Part shown: positions 55,269 through 64,000 of the stretch, piece by piece | How positions within the stretch are numbered: the stretch's first letter is position 1 | Layout of the letters: every line of letters begins with the position of its first letter | Assembly (NCBI GenBank): GCA_036245805.1 | Contig: BTRK01000004.1 | Location: 11,284,001 to 11,348,000, forward strand | DNA length: 64,000 nucleotides | Source of the DNA: Pristionchus mayeri | Taxonomy: Eukaryota; Nematoda; Chromadorea; Rhabditida; Neodiplogasteridae | Direction: 5' to 3' | Notes under the pieces: model-generated | Database searches by the model: none | What the model was told of the DNA's origin: nothing | The model's input: the letters and a program-made list of their open reading frames with translations, nothing else | Position numbers and translations under genes: made by a program

Positions 55269-56016
55269 CGAGAGAATCGAGACAAGCCTGGTACAATCAG
55301 AAAAATCGAATTTTGGAATTTGGCATAATCAGGGGTAATTTACGGCTCTGAATCCGATTTCGGGCCGAGCGGCGACCCATCTCGACCACCGGCTGCAGCA
55401 GCAGGCTGCAAACTTTTCAGACCCTCCGTTTGAGGGTTCTGAAAATAGGTTCAAAATACTTCAATCGAGCCGAAATTCAGCCTGTAGGCGTCACTTATGA
55501 ACTTCTATGCTTCCCTTGAGCAATTTTGAGGTAGGTCAAATCATTATTGATGAGCAGTTTTTGCTGCATAACTTTTTCAGTTCGAGTCCGCAACAAACCC
55601 TTTTGCATCTTTTAGAGAATTAAATTCTGCATCTACCATATTTTTTTCCGAATTTTTAGCCTGTAGTAAAAGATGTTTTATAAGCCAAAAACCATGAAAA
55701 CTGCGCAGTTGCACCTGTTCGCCCAGCGTGCAAAGTCGGTAAGGAGATATGTTTAGAAACGGACGATCGGGAGTTCGACTTCCCATCGATGCAAACTTCT
55801 TTTGCCAAGATTCAAACTTAATTTATGTAATTAGAACCCTCAAACGGAGGGTCTGAAAAGTTTGCAGCCTGCTGCTGCAGCCGGTGGTCGAGATGGGTCG
55901 CCGCTCGGCTCGAAATCGGATTCAGAGCCGTAAATTACCCCTGATTATGCCAAATTCCAAAATTCGATTTTTCTGAATGTACCGCGATGTGACCGATTTG
56001 TCTCAATTCTCTCGTG
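55267..56016. repeat. Second foldback, adjoining the first
   Basis: The outer ends CACGAGAGAATCGAGACAA and TTGTCTCAATTCTCTCGTG, and arms of about 155 bp (TCTGAATCCGATTTCGGGCC facing GCTCGAAATCGGATTCAGAG), enclose a spacer with a worn tRNA-like stretch (TCGGTAAGGAGATATG then GGGAGTTCGACTTCCC, 55735-55785). Confidence 0.8.
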
Positions 56017-56040
56017 AGAGGCTTGTTATCCTCAATAATA

Positions 56041-56150
56041 GAGTTCGTAATTCGGGTCACCGTCCCTACATTTTACACACTCTCTCGACTGGCGGAATGG
56101 CGAGAGAGTGTGTAGAATGAAGAGACATTGGTTTCATTTCTCGAACTGTA
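56041..56150. repeat. Palindromic MITE, copy in the dehydrogenase intron
   Basis: GAGTTCGTAATTCGGGTCAC, core ACACTCTCTCGACTGGCGGA, right end CATTTCTCGAACTG. Confidence 0.8.
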
Positions 56151-56733
56151 CTCAATAAGCATTGTTCATCCCTACTTTGAGCACTAATGGATCAAGGCGA
56201 AAGATGATTGCAGGTGGTCGGTGATATTTGTACAAAGGAAACCCAGGCGGCAATCAATAATGAAACGATCGATAAGTTCGGCCAAATCGATGTCCTGGTG
56301 AGCTCCTTTTGCATTCACACACTGATAATAAGTTTGTGTATTGACTAAGAAACTTTCGCTTGATCTTTGATCATTGCTCCTTGGCAGGTGAACAATGCGG
56401 GTGCTGTGCTTCCCAACAAGGACGGCAAGACGGGGTTGGATGTGCCCGTAGAGGAACTTCAAAATGTCATCGACCTAAATCTGAACAGGTAATCATAGTT
56501 TCCCAACATTCTAGGCTATTTTATTGGACAATTAAAGTCGGTAAAGGGGCGCACTCTTCATTCCTCGGATTCTCGCGGAAACTGACCTCTTTGTTTCACA
56601 ATTACGCAAAACTATGAACCCAGCTCTGAAGCACAATTTCAGTGTTGTCGCTCTTTCTCAACTAGCAGTGCCGTTCCTCGAGAAAACGAAGGGCGCCATC
56701 GTCAACATTTCTTCCATTGCCGCCTTTCCCCTG

Positions 56734-57932
56734 GTCTGCGTCAAAACATTTTTTCGAGTGCTCTCGTATCGAAATTCGGTCTCTACGAGTGAAAATACGT
56801 TAGAAAAGGTATTCTTTATAATATTTTGAGATACTGACTATTTTGGCCTCTTTTATGGTGTCGAAAAAATGAGATTTTAAATTTTTGTGATTTTCATCTA
56901 TTTCGACATCCAATTATAAAGATAATACCTAATTGAGTCACACTGAAGTATGTTCGGTTCAATACAGACATTAGCGTTGAGATTTTAGCGGTCGGCTCTG
57001 GGTCATATTTGCCAATTTGCTCTAAAAATCGACCTTTGGATCAAAATATCTGAAAAGTCTCAATTTTTAAAATTCTGATTTTTTGATATGATGTATACTT
57101 TTATGCGTAGATTCTAAAAATCGTATTTAAAATCTGCGCAAAAAAATCGAAATCATCGAAAATGGGAAGAATTTATATATTATCTACTCGGATGTTGAGA
57201 ATTAATCTTTTGCGTGTTTGCATTTTAATGGCAATAAATAAACTCGGCCGAAATTTCGCATTTTTTTTCTTTCCAATTTATAACCGGATCACTTTTCTAA
57301 TGAAAATGATGAGTATACTTCTCTGAGGTATTTCAGAAGAAGTATCAGATGGTCGACGGATCACCAAATACAAATAATTTCCAATTCCAAAATACAAACA
57401 GTTTTGGAGAAACCGTATCACATGTTTGATCCACTCTTTCACATATGATGAAATTTTGCAAAACAACTTGCGAAGTCGCACAGATGGGAAAATCACATGC
57501 GGGAGTGTGGTCAGCGCGCTGCCTGCAAACCCGAAAGCATAATGCAACCGATCATTGACCAATATTGTCCCTGATTTCTAAATTATCCAAAATGATAACG
57601 GATATGTTCGGGCTAGCCGTGAGAGCAGCTCCGTCAATCTCACTATGAAAGTGCGCCATGTTCAGCTTATTCATGTATGGTATTTATTTGTTTGTGGCAT
57701 GGATGTCATACGAGTGACTAATCAATGACTAATTAAAAGTCCGAACATTTTGAAAATCGAAACATTTTTGACATTTGAGAGTACATCTGAGCACTTAGAA
57801 GTAAAGTTCGTGAAGTTTCCCGTGGAACAATTTTGCACTGGCATTGGCGTGTCTGCAATAAATGGGTTCATCTGGTTAGAGGAAGAAGTGTCGATTGGTG
57901 CCATTTGAATGTATTGACACCGAGAGATCCAA
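56734..57932. other. Region where the dehydrogenase catalytic exon is expected but not found
   Basis: Low-complexity AT-rich repeat follows exon 6 (GTGTCGAAAAAATGAGATTT). Two minus-strand open stretches (57278-57562 with LHYAFGFAGSALTTLPHVIF, and 57722-57904 with several N-glycosylation sites) could belong to an unidentified minus-strand gene, but no family match is apparent. Confidence 0.4.
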
Positions 57933-58267
57933 ACGGGCTTCGCCTTTCACTCTTATCGATTCGTGATTTCGCAACCTCACATCCACTCCCGCGTACTCGA
58001 GAGGTCATGATTTACTGACTACACAAGACGTAAATCTATGATTGCAAAATTCAAAAAATTAATATTCACATTCTAGAATTCTCCTGTCGATATTCATGAG
58101 CTTCAAAAGATCCATTAAGATGCGTCGCCATGTTTATCGTAATATTTAAATGTTTTTTATGTATGTCGACAGTAAACACGGTTCAGAAGGGGCTCATGAT
58201 GGGGTTCTGCAGCACGGATCCTCCATCAACGACGAGTCGATGGCCGACGATGAACTCGGACTGAGAG
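57933..58267. repeat. Inverted copy of the dehydrogenase last exon and 3' flank
   Basis: It pairs base for base with 59137-59471 (coordinates sum to 117404 at both ends, so no net indel in 335 bp). It carries the last exon in reverse (CTCCATCAACGACGAGTCGA). The near-perfect match implies a very recent event or conversion. Confidence 0.95.
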
Positions 58268-59068
58268 ACAATTATTTTCGTGTGCACATACAATGCTTCT
58301 ATTAGAAAATGCAATTTTGCATACTCAGATGCTGATATTAGAGTGTCGAAATTGATGTTTCCATGAATGACATGTTTCCAGCATACAAGGAAGCTTAGAT
58401 TTTATACGGTTAACTAAACAAGCAACTCTTACTCTATCACTTATTGGCTTGGCCGAGTCAGAGGATAGCTTCCTTTTGAGGATATCGACTCGAACAATGT
58501 ACACCGAATTTAAATATGTTGGCTGTGATGACCATGATTCAAAATTTCAGAAAATATTAATTTTCTAGGAGTGGAAAAGGGTATGCTCCAGCATTTCTTT
58601 ATGTTATAAAGCCCCAAGGTAGTTTATGAAAAAGCACTTAAGATGAAGCCAGCATAATTGATTGTCTAGGCAAGAACAGCAATCCATTGAGGAACGTTAT
58701 TTCGCAAATGTTGGAATTTAATGGTCTGTAAAACTTGATTAATTGAAGCAACCACTTGATCCTACATAGCTTTAGAGAAAACTACAAACGGGCTTTTCAC
58801 TCCACCATGTGAGATTATACAATGATTTTTTCTATCAGAATATTCGCGTGATAAACAAATGTCCATGTAACTCAAAAATTTCACATTTAAGCAAACTTGT
58901 CTTTTTCGCAAACCCCAACAGCAGGATTCGATTCGAAGTGGCGGATATATTTTGCAAATAGTCCCTAAGTATATGCTATCCGGTTAGATCGGCCCGAATA
59001 AAGTGAAGCCTTTTAAGCAATTTCAAACTTCATGGTCCAAATCGTGCAAAACTTTTGTTCCAACCTAA
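58268..59068. mobile_element. Truncated mariner-type element of the 33.7-kb family
   Basis: One end is a proper terminus (AAAACTTTTGTTCCAACCTAA, TA following). The other stops at an internal point (AATTATTTTCGTGTG) exactly where the inverted exon copy begins. It is more diverged than the copies in the large inverted repeat. Confidence 0.85.
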
Positions 59069-59136
59069 TATCTTATCGCCAAGAGACGATACTCTTATTA
59101 TTCACAACTGCAGGCGATTCTCTTCCTGGCCGATCG

Positions 59137-59471
59137 CTCTCAGTCCGAGTTCATCGTCGGCCATCAACTCGTCGTTGATGGAGGATCCGTGCTGCAGAAC
59201 CCCATCATGAGCCCCTTCTGAACCGTGTTTACTGTCGACATACATAAAAAACATTTAAATATTACGATAAACATGGCGACGCATCTTAATGGATCTTTTG
59301 AAGCTCATGAATATCGACAGGAGAATTCTAGAATGTGAATATTAATTTTTCGAATTTTGCAATCATAGATTTACGTCTTGTGTAGTCAGTAAATCATGAC
59401 CTCTCGAGTACGCGGGAGTGGATGTGAGGTTGCGAAATCACGAATCGATAAGAGTGAAAGGCGAAGCCCGT
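59137..59471. repeat. Partner arm: dehydrogenase last exon and 3' flank
   Basis: The functional orientation of the last exon and about 250 bp beyond its stop, duplicated in reverse at 57933-58267. Confidence 0.95.
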
Positions 59472-59589
59472 CAATCTGCTGTCATCATCATTTCCAAATT
59501 CACAGTTTCTATTCCTGCCGCACTTGCTGCCAACTGAAGAGCTTCGCGAGAAGATGGAGCACTCCGCCTCCAAATTGCACGGTACCAAC

Positions 59590-59995
59590 AGCAGCCAGTT
59601 CAGAGTTTACGGTTTTCCGATTTCCAAAGTTACAAACGTTTTGGTACACCCGACCGCCCCGCACCAGGGTGAGGTCCAGGAATGATGACGTCGGCATAAA
59701 AGTTGTAGTGCATGATGGTAGCTTTCGTTGGAAAAAAAGAACGGCCTTTCTATCTTTATTTTAAAGGGAATTATGATCATTTAAGTGAGCGCGATTTGAC
59801 TATCGAAAAGTGATAGTGTCATCTTTGGCCTGCTGAATCTCGACGATGACGACAGATATCGAAATTCTGACGACGCCATTTGAAAGAGCATCATTTGAAG
59901 TACTTGTCACCAAATTTGTTTCAGGATAGGACAGACTTGATTCCTACCGCCGCGGCGTGGTCAATTCTCTCGCGATTCCTCTCTTATATCAGTAT
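59590..59995. repeat. Copy of the right half of the 12.6-14.2 kb repeat
   Basis: CACCCGACCGCCCCGCACCA, AATGATGACGTCGGCATAAA and TCTCTCGCGATTCCTCTCTT align in order with 13798-14150. Confidence 0.85.
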
Positions 59996-60076
59996 CACTG
60001 AGAAAATCATTTTAGAGTGTGCGAACCTGTTGTGAAAGTAGTGGAAGAGTACATTTAGGCTCCCATCCGACTTAAA

Positions 60077-60350
60077 AGGAATGACCGCGAGGGTAGGTTG
60101 GAGTTTTTGAACGAGACCTATCGCGATCGAAAGAGGATCAAATTCTAAGAACTTAAAAGTTTCTTATATCAGCTAAACGTCATTGTGGACGACTAGGCTC
60201 ATAGTGGGGGAAAGGTGTAAATTCAAAAATTCCACTACCACCCAGACTTCCACGGAAGCGTTTAGCAGATATGAAAAACGTAGAAGTTCTTAGAATTTGA
60301 TCCTCTTTCGATCGCGCTAAACTCCAACCTACCCTCGCGGCCATTCCTTG
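60077..60350. repeat. Foldback, same family as 8.7-9.0 kb
   Basis: AGGAATGACCGCGAGGGTAG faces CTACCCTCGCGGCCATTCCT; GATCGAAAGAGGATCAAATT faces AATTTGATCCTCTTTCGATC. Confidence 0.85.
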
Positions 60351-60363
60351 TTAGAACCACTTC

Positions 60364-61230
60364 ATGCTATTTATCATAATATATTTACCAATTTCAGTGG
60401 CCCTTCTTTCAAATCGTGAAAACACTGATTATTTTGGACGTTATTATTATATTTGCTCAAGTTGGCTAATTAGTGTGATGTGTTATTTATACAATTCCCA
60501 GGCACTAGAAACGTTTCCAAATATGATGCGAGATAGTGTCGGTAGCAATGATTCAAGAGCCGTTCGGTATCCGATCATCATTTGTTGGGTATTGCTAATT
60601 CTGATGAGTGTAATAACCGCGCTTCTCTCTCCCACTCAACGGTTCAATCGTGAAACCCGTCGACTCGAAGACAACGGAGATCCAATTCTCGAGTAGCGCA
60701 TAACTCTAAATGTACTGGGACTAAACAAACAGTTCTAGTGCTTTCAATTTGCAGATACTACAAGGACTGGACAATATGATTCCATTGATAATTGCGATCA
60801 TGTACGTGCGAATCTACGTTGCTATTCGTTCGACCCGAACTAATCCAAAAATGTACGTTTAATCACTGTAAAAACATAATTAACAACCTAACAATTGTTG
60901 GTTAGCCATGATACAGTATTATTAGCTAAATGGGCCCAAGGTGTGATATTGTTCAGTGGCGATTCTCTCAGCAGAAACCACATCTCAGAAGATCGTAAAA
61001 TGCTCAAGCAATCGCTAATTATTTGTGCCTTTCTTGTACTTTATAACATCACTGGATTAGCCGTAATATTTGCCGAACATGGAAGCTGGGTAAGAAGAAC
61101 AAGTCCATATATAAAATAAATTATCACAATTCAGGCACAACGAATATTGGGGATGGGCGAGTTCATTCTATCCGCGTTGAATCACACCATGCACTCGGCA
61201 GTTTTCATACTAACGAACTCAACAATTTAA
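60364..61230 (+). CDS. Multi-pass membrane protein, probably a 7TM receptor relative
   Basis: Open segments with membrane-helix character follow in order: SSWLISVMCYLYNSQ, YPIIICWVLLILMSVITALL, MIPLIIAIMYVRIYVAIRST (TM5-like, from about 60755), KMLKQSLIICAFLVLYNITG (TM6-like, about 60998) and GEFILSALNHTMHSAVFILT ending in TAA at 61230. Spacing and the basic residues after the fifth and before the sixth helix suit a nematode serpentine receptor. A conserved class motif is not visible, the first exon is uncertain, and the frame changes between exons were inferred rather than proven. It could be a receptor pseudogene. Confidence 0.4.
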
Positions 61231-61584
61231 AAATTCCTCCCTATTCCGTTGCGATTACGAAGGATGATATTCATCTAAAGAAGCAAGGAGTGGCTACAGC
61301 TTCCGATAACCACTTCCACTGAATTAATCCTTGCGAGCTGTAGATCATGCCATATGAGATTTTGTTTCACATATTTCGGTGTTACAATTCGCAGGAACGA
61401 TGGAGAAATCTGTTTTTGTGGATCGATCGTGTCAGAATATGGAATGATTGCATAGGGCGTTTCTTCACTTTCTCGGGATAAGATGGAAACATCCTACTCA
61501 TCAAATCACAAAAATCGCACACATTTAAGCGTGACAATAAAAATAGATAAAAACGGAGCCAGACGAGAGTTTTGTGCTTGCAAA

Positions 61585-62646
61585 ATGTTCGTGCTCCCTC
61601 TACTTATCACTTTGCTGACATCAGTCGTCCACTCGCGGGTGTCCTTCACCACCTCGGAAGTTCTGTAGATCTCAGTGGAACCAACTCGGTTAGTTTTTTG
61701 GAACTTTATTAAAAAGAAATTTGATTATTCTTGCAGGCTTCTTTCCGATGTTACGCAGGCTGCCGAGTGTATTCACCCACGTTGAACGAAGACATTCTTC
61801 ATAGAGGACAGTGCAGGGACGAAGTTCCATAGGTTGGTTCATGAGATTCCTAGATGATAATTCAGCGCGAAATTTCAGTTTGAAGAATCTCGCCGAGCTC
61901 AGACTTGGCCAATACTATGAACTTCCGGTGAGTTTACGTGTGAAATTTTTTTCGCAAATAATTCATCATATTTGAAGGAAAGCAAAGATGAGATACAAAC
62001 TGGTAAACAAGGGCCGAACTAATCCCTCGTTCGTCTTCTATGCAGTTGAGAAGGGAGCGAGTGAGTGGACATTTAGCGGAATTCTCGCATTTTCCTTTTG
62101 CTTTTGCCTCACTGCGATAGTTCAGAATTGGGCATTCGATAAGATTCACTATACACTGTGGAATAGAGAGTTTTTTTTCAGCGAACTACGCGTCGAACGT
62201 GCTGTACGTGGCGTCAGATGACGACATACTGACAAGTGACATGACGGGCGCTGTTCTCACTGTGCTCTCAATCTCAGGCTCCATTCACTTCTCAAAGTTT
62301 GCCGGAGACTACTCGGTGAGCTGTCCAGTATAATGAAATTAAGGTGAAAAAAGTTGTACACCAAATTGGCATGTTGGCCAGCGAAGCACTCTGAATTGTG
62401 TATTGCCTTCCCTAATAATCGAAGGAAGTATCTACCGCGCCTGTCCACAGATTTCAGTTCAAAAACAATATTCGCGCTTTTTTTAAATTTTTTTGTTTCA
62501 AGAGCGAGTTGATGTATTTCATTTACCGATTTAGCATTTTTTCGCCGTCGTTCCTTCACCAATGCTGTCTTCAGTGCTTCCCACCGTGCACGCCACAGGG
62601 TTCGATTCCATCTCCGCCTGCAGACCCGTCTACAATCCAGTGTTAG
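61585..62646 (+). CDS. Secreted protein of unknown family
   Basis: The ATG at 61585 gives a signal peptide (MFVLPLLITLLTSVVHSR) with a likely donor soon after. Following exons read FRCYAGCRVYSPTLNEDILH (61740 on), NLAELRLGQYYELP (about 61880), YKLVNKGRTNPSFVFYAVEK (about 61990), SNVLYVASDDDILTSDMTGA then SISGSIHFSKFAGDYS (about 62183-62315), and a Pro/Cys-rich last exon (CFPPCTPQGSIPSPPADPST, stop at 62644). It looks like an all-beta secreted domain with a short Pro-rich tail, perhaps distantly like nematode CUB-like proteins, but I cannot name it. One junction (after GQCRDEVP) has a stop beside the donor and is uncertain. Confidence 0.45.
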
Positions 62647-62724
62647 AATCTTCGACTTATGGAATTTCTTTTAAGAAAAAAACGGTCATCGGACTAAATC
62701 ACAAGTGCAGATGCGATTCATATA

Positions 62725-64000
62725 TTAGGTTGTTCCGAAAGTTTCTTTCTTTTTTCATGTATGGGCTCTATTCACTTCTACTCTATTTAACCTTGACCAA
62801 TCAGTTTATGCATATTTGTAGTTGATGCGGGCTTGGATACTCTCTATAACAACCAGTAGTACATACCTTTTCGATCAATACAGGGTGCGAGAAAAATATG
62901 GTGACAAACTTTACGCGCCAACATTTCCTTTTCGCGCCAAACTTGTCAATACCGGTTATAACACGTTTTAGTGCTACTCTCGATTTGTTCAAAGCGCAGG
63001 CTAATTAGTATCCCTTAGTCATGGTTCGGCCTCAGCAGTTCCGTCAATCTATTATCGACCTTTGGACACTCGGAGAGACCCCTCCTTCCATCTCGAAGAA
63101 ACTCGGTATTCCTCGTCAAACTATTCATCGCACAATCGCCGGACGTTGGGTACCAATAAGGACCGTCGAAGAAAGGGCAGACCTAAGACCACAGCCACTC
63201 AGGAGAACAGGAAGATCAGAAGAGAGTCGATCGTAACCCAAAGCGATCTATGAGACATATGGCCAAAGATCTCGGAATCTCGGAATGGTCGGTGCGCAAC
63301 ATCGTGCATTCTCAACTCAAGTCTCACCCCTACAAGATGCGTAAAGGTCATGGTCTTACTGGCATTCACAAGGATAAGAGACTGAAGAGATGCAAGAAGC
63401 TTCTGTCGAGGGCCGTTCACGGCGAACATCTCACGACTGTCTACTCCGCTGAGAAAGTGTTCACGGTGGAGCAGGTCTTCAATAGCCAAAACACGAGAGT
63501 GATTGCCCAGTCTGCCCAGCAAGCCAATGCTAGGGGCAGAACCGTCTCTCGAGTTTCCCACCCGCAGTCAGTGATGGTATGGGCAGGAGTGTGTGCCACC
63601 GGCAAGACTTCCCTTGTTTTCGTCAAGCCCGGAGTGAAGGTGGACAAGAACTACTACATTAAGGAGATCCTGGAGAAGACTCTTCTTCCCTGGTCCCGTT
63701 CCCACTTTAAAGGGCGCCATTGGACCTTCCAGCAAGATTCTGCCCCCGCTCATTCCGCAAAACTCACCCAGAACTGGTGTGCGAGCCATTTTCCCGACTT
63801 CATCCCATCGAATGAGTGGCCCTCAAACAGCCCCGATTTGAATCCCCTCGACTTTAGCGTGTGGGCTGTTCTTGAGAAGGATGCTTGCTCCACCCGCCAC
63901 CAGAATCTGGACAGTCTCAAGAGGTCCCTTCAGAAGGCATGGGACAAGATCGACAAGAAGTACCTTTGGGCCGTCGTCGAGTCAATTCCTTCTCGTCTCA
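62725..64000 (+). mobile_element. maT-type (DD37D) mariner-like element, cut by window edge
   Basis: TTAGGTTGTTCCGAAAGTTT at the left follows TA. The transposase begins about 300 bp in. The right end lies beyond the window. Confidence 0.8.
63021..64000 (+). pseudogene. maT-like transposase, frameshifted, first catalytic Asp changed to Ala
   Basis: It starts MVRPQQFRQSIIDLWTLGET with a helix-turn-helix (SISKKLGIPRQTIHR). The frame shifts near 63150 and again near 63240, then stays open: MAKDLGISEWSVRNIVHSQL, VYSAEKVFTVEQVFNSQNTR, TFQQDSAPAHSAK, PDLNPLDFSVW. Family members have SDEK at the first catalytic position; here it is SAEK. The second and third aspartates are present with 37 residues between, the DD37D spacing of maT elements. 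The copy is dead. Confidence 0.9.

Larger units (their letters stand above)
53310..59221 (+). pseudogene. Classical short-chain dehydrogenase/reductase, catalytic exon missing
   Basis: Exons: 53310-53346 (MAFFSGKVAIVTG), 54185-54279 (SSSGIGRETARRFAENGAKV, completing the TGxxxGIG cofactor motif), 54383-54445, 56214-56297 (VVGDICTKETQAAINNETID), 56388-56488 (VNNAGAVLPNKDGKTGLDV, the NNAG motif), 56643-56733 (FLEKTKGAIVNISSIAAFPL, with the catalytic-serine region) and 59114-59221 (AILFLADRSQSEFIVGHQLV, then VDGGS, stop). Junctions before 56733 join in phase. The family is made of cytosolic NAD(P)H-dependent oxidoreductases. The exon or exons carrying YxxxK and the following NSVSPG segment should lie between 56733 and 59114, but only repeats, a truncated mariner and an inverted copy of the last exon are there. 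The donor of exon 3 (CGA|GTGGTC) is also poor. As it stands the gene cannot make an active enzyme, unless the assembly is wrong. Confidence 0.75.

Overview
The window is eukaryotic and almost certainly from a rhabditid nematode. Genes are broken into short exons by small GT-AG introns with TTTCAG-type acceptors. The gene families are typical of nematodes: expanded 7TM chemoreceptors, an astacin (NAS) metalloprotease with a trailing EGF module, secreted vWA proteins, Tc1/mariner, maT and CR1-like elements. The exact species cannot be read from this sequence. All exon structures below were assembled by eye from frame, homology and splice signals, so boundaries are approximate unless given as exact.

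Layout. 0-5 kb: a divergent G-protein alpha subunit (minus strand) and AT-rich spacer with a small mariner-type element. 5.3-8.6 kb: an unidentified multi-exon membrane protein (minus) with a complete non-autonomous hAT element in an intron. 9.7-12.2 kb: a protein with two acyl-CoA-binding domains (plus). 12.6-14.2 kb: a complex inverted repeat. 14.8-17 kb: a decayed sra/sre-like receptor, then a TATA-containing gene for a small secreted precursor with repeated dibasic-site exons. 17.3-22.7 kb: a full-length but damaged CR1-like LINE interrupted by a mariner-type element. 24.4-28.3 kb: a truncated and an intact astacin gene in tandem, separated by a mariner copy. 30.5-32.7 kb: a foldback and the C-terminal exons of a CBM21 (glycogen-targeting PP1 subunit) gene. 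33-39.2 kb: a ~6.26-kb inverted repeat whose two arms carry the same serpentine-receptor gene and the same mariner-type element. 39.8-47.2 kb: another mariner-type element, foldbacks, an srsx-like receptor with nonsense changes, and the better-preserved mariner. 47.4-51.6 kb: a secreted vWA protein whose A-domain is split by tandem Asn-rich repeats. 53.3-59.2 kb: a short-chain dehydrogenase gene invaded by foldbacks, with its catalytic exon missing and its last exon duplicated in inverted orientation. 60.4-62.6 kb: a receptor-like membrane gene and a secreted protein gene. 62.7 kb to the end: a maT-type (DD37D) element cut by the window edge.

The dominant theme is inverted-repeat DNA. At least ten foldbacks (about 50 bp to 6.3 kb) and about nine copies of a ~100-bp palindromic MITE sit in introns and between genes. 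Several host genes (receptors, dehydrogenase, PP1 subunit, first astacin) look broken or separated by them. No operon-like organisation linking the genes into one pathway is evident.
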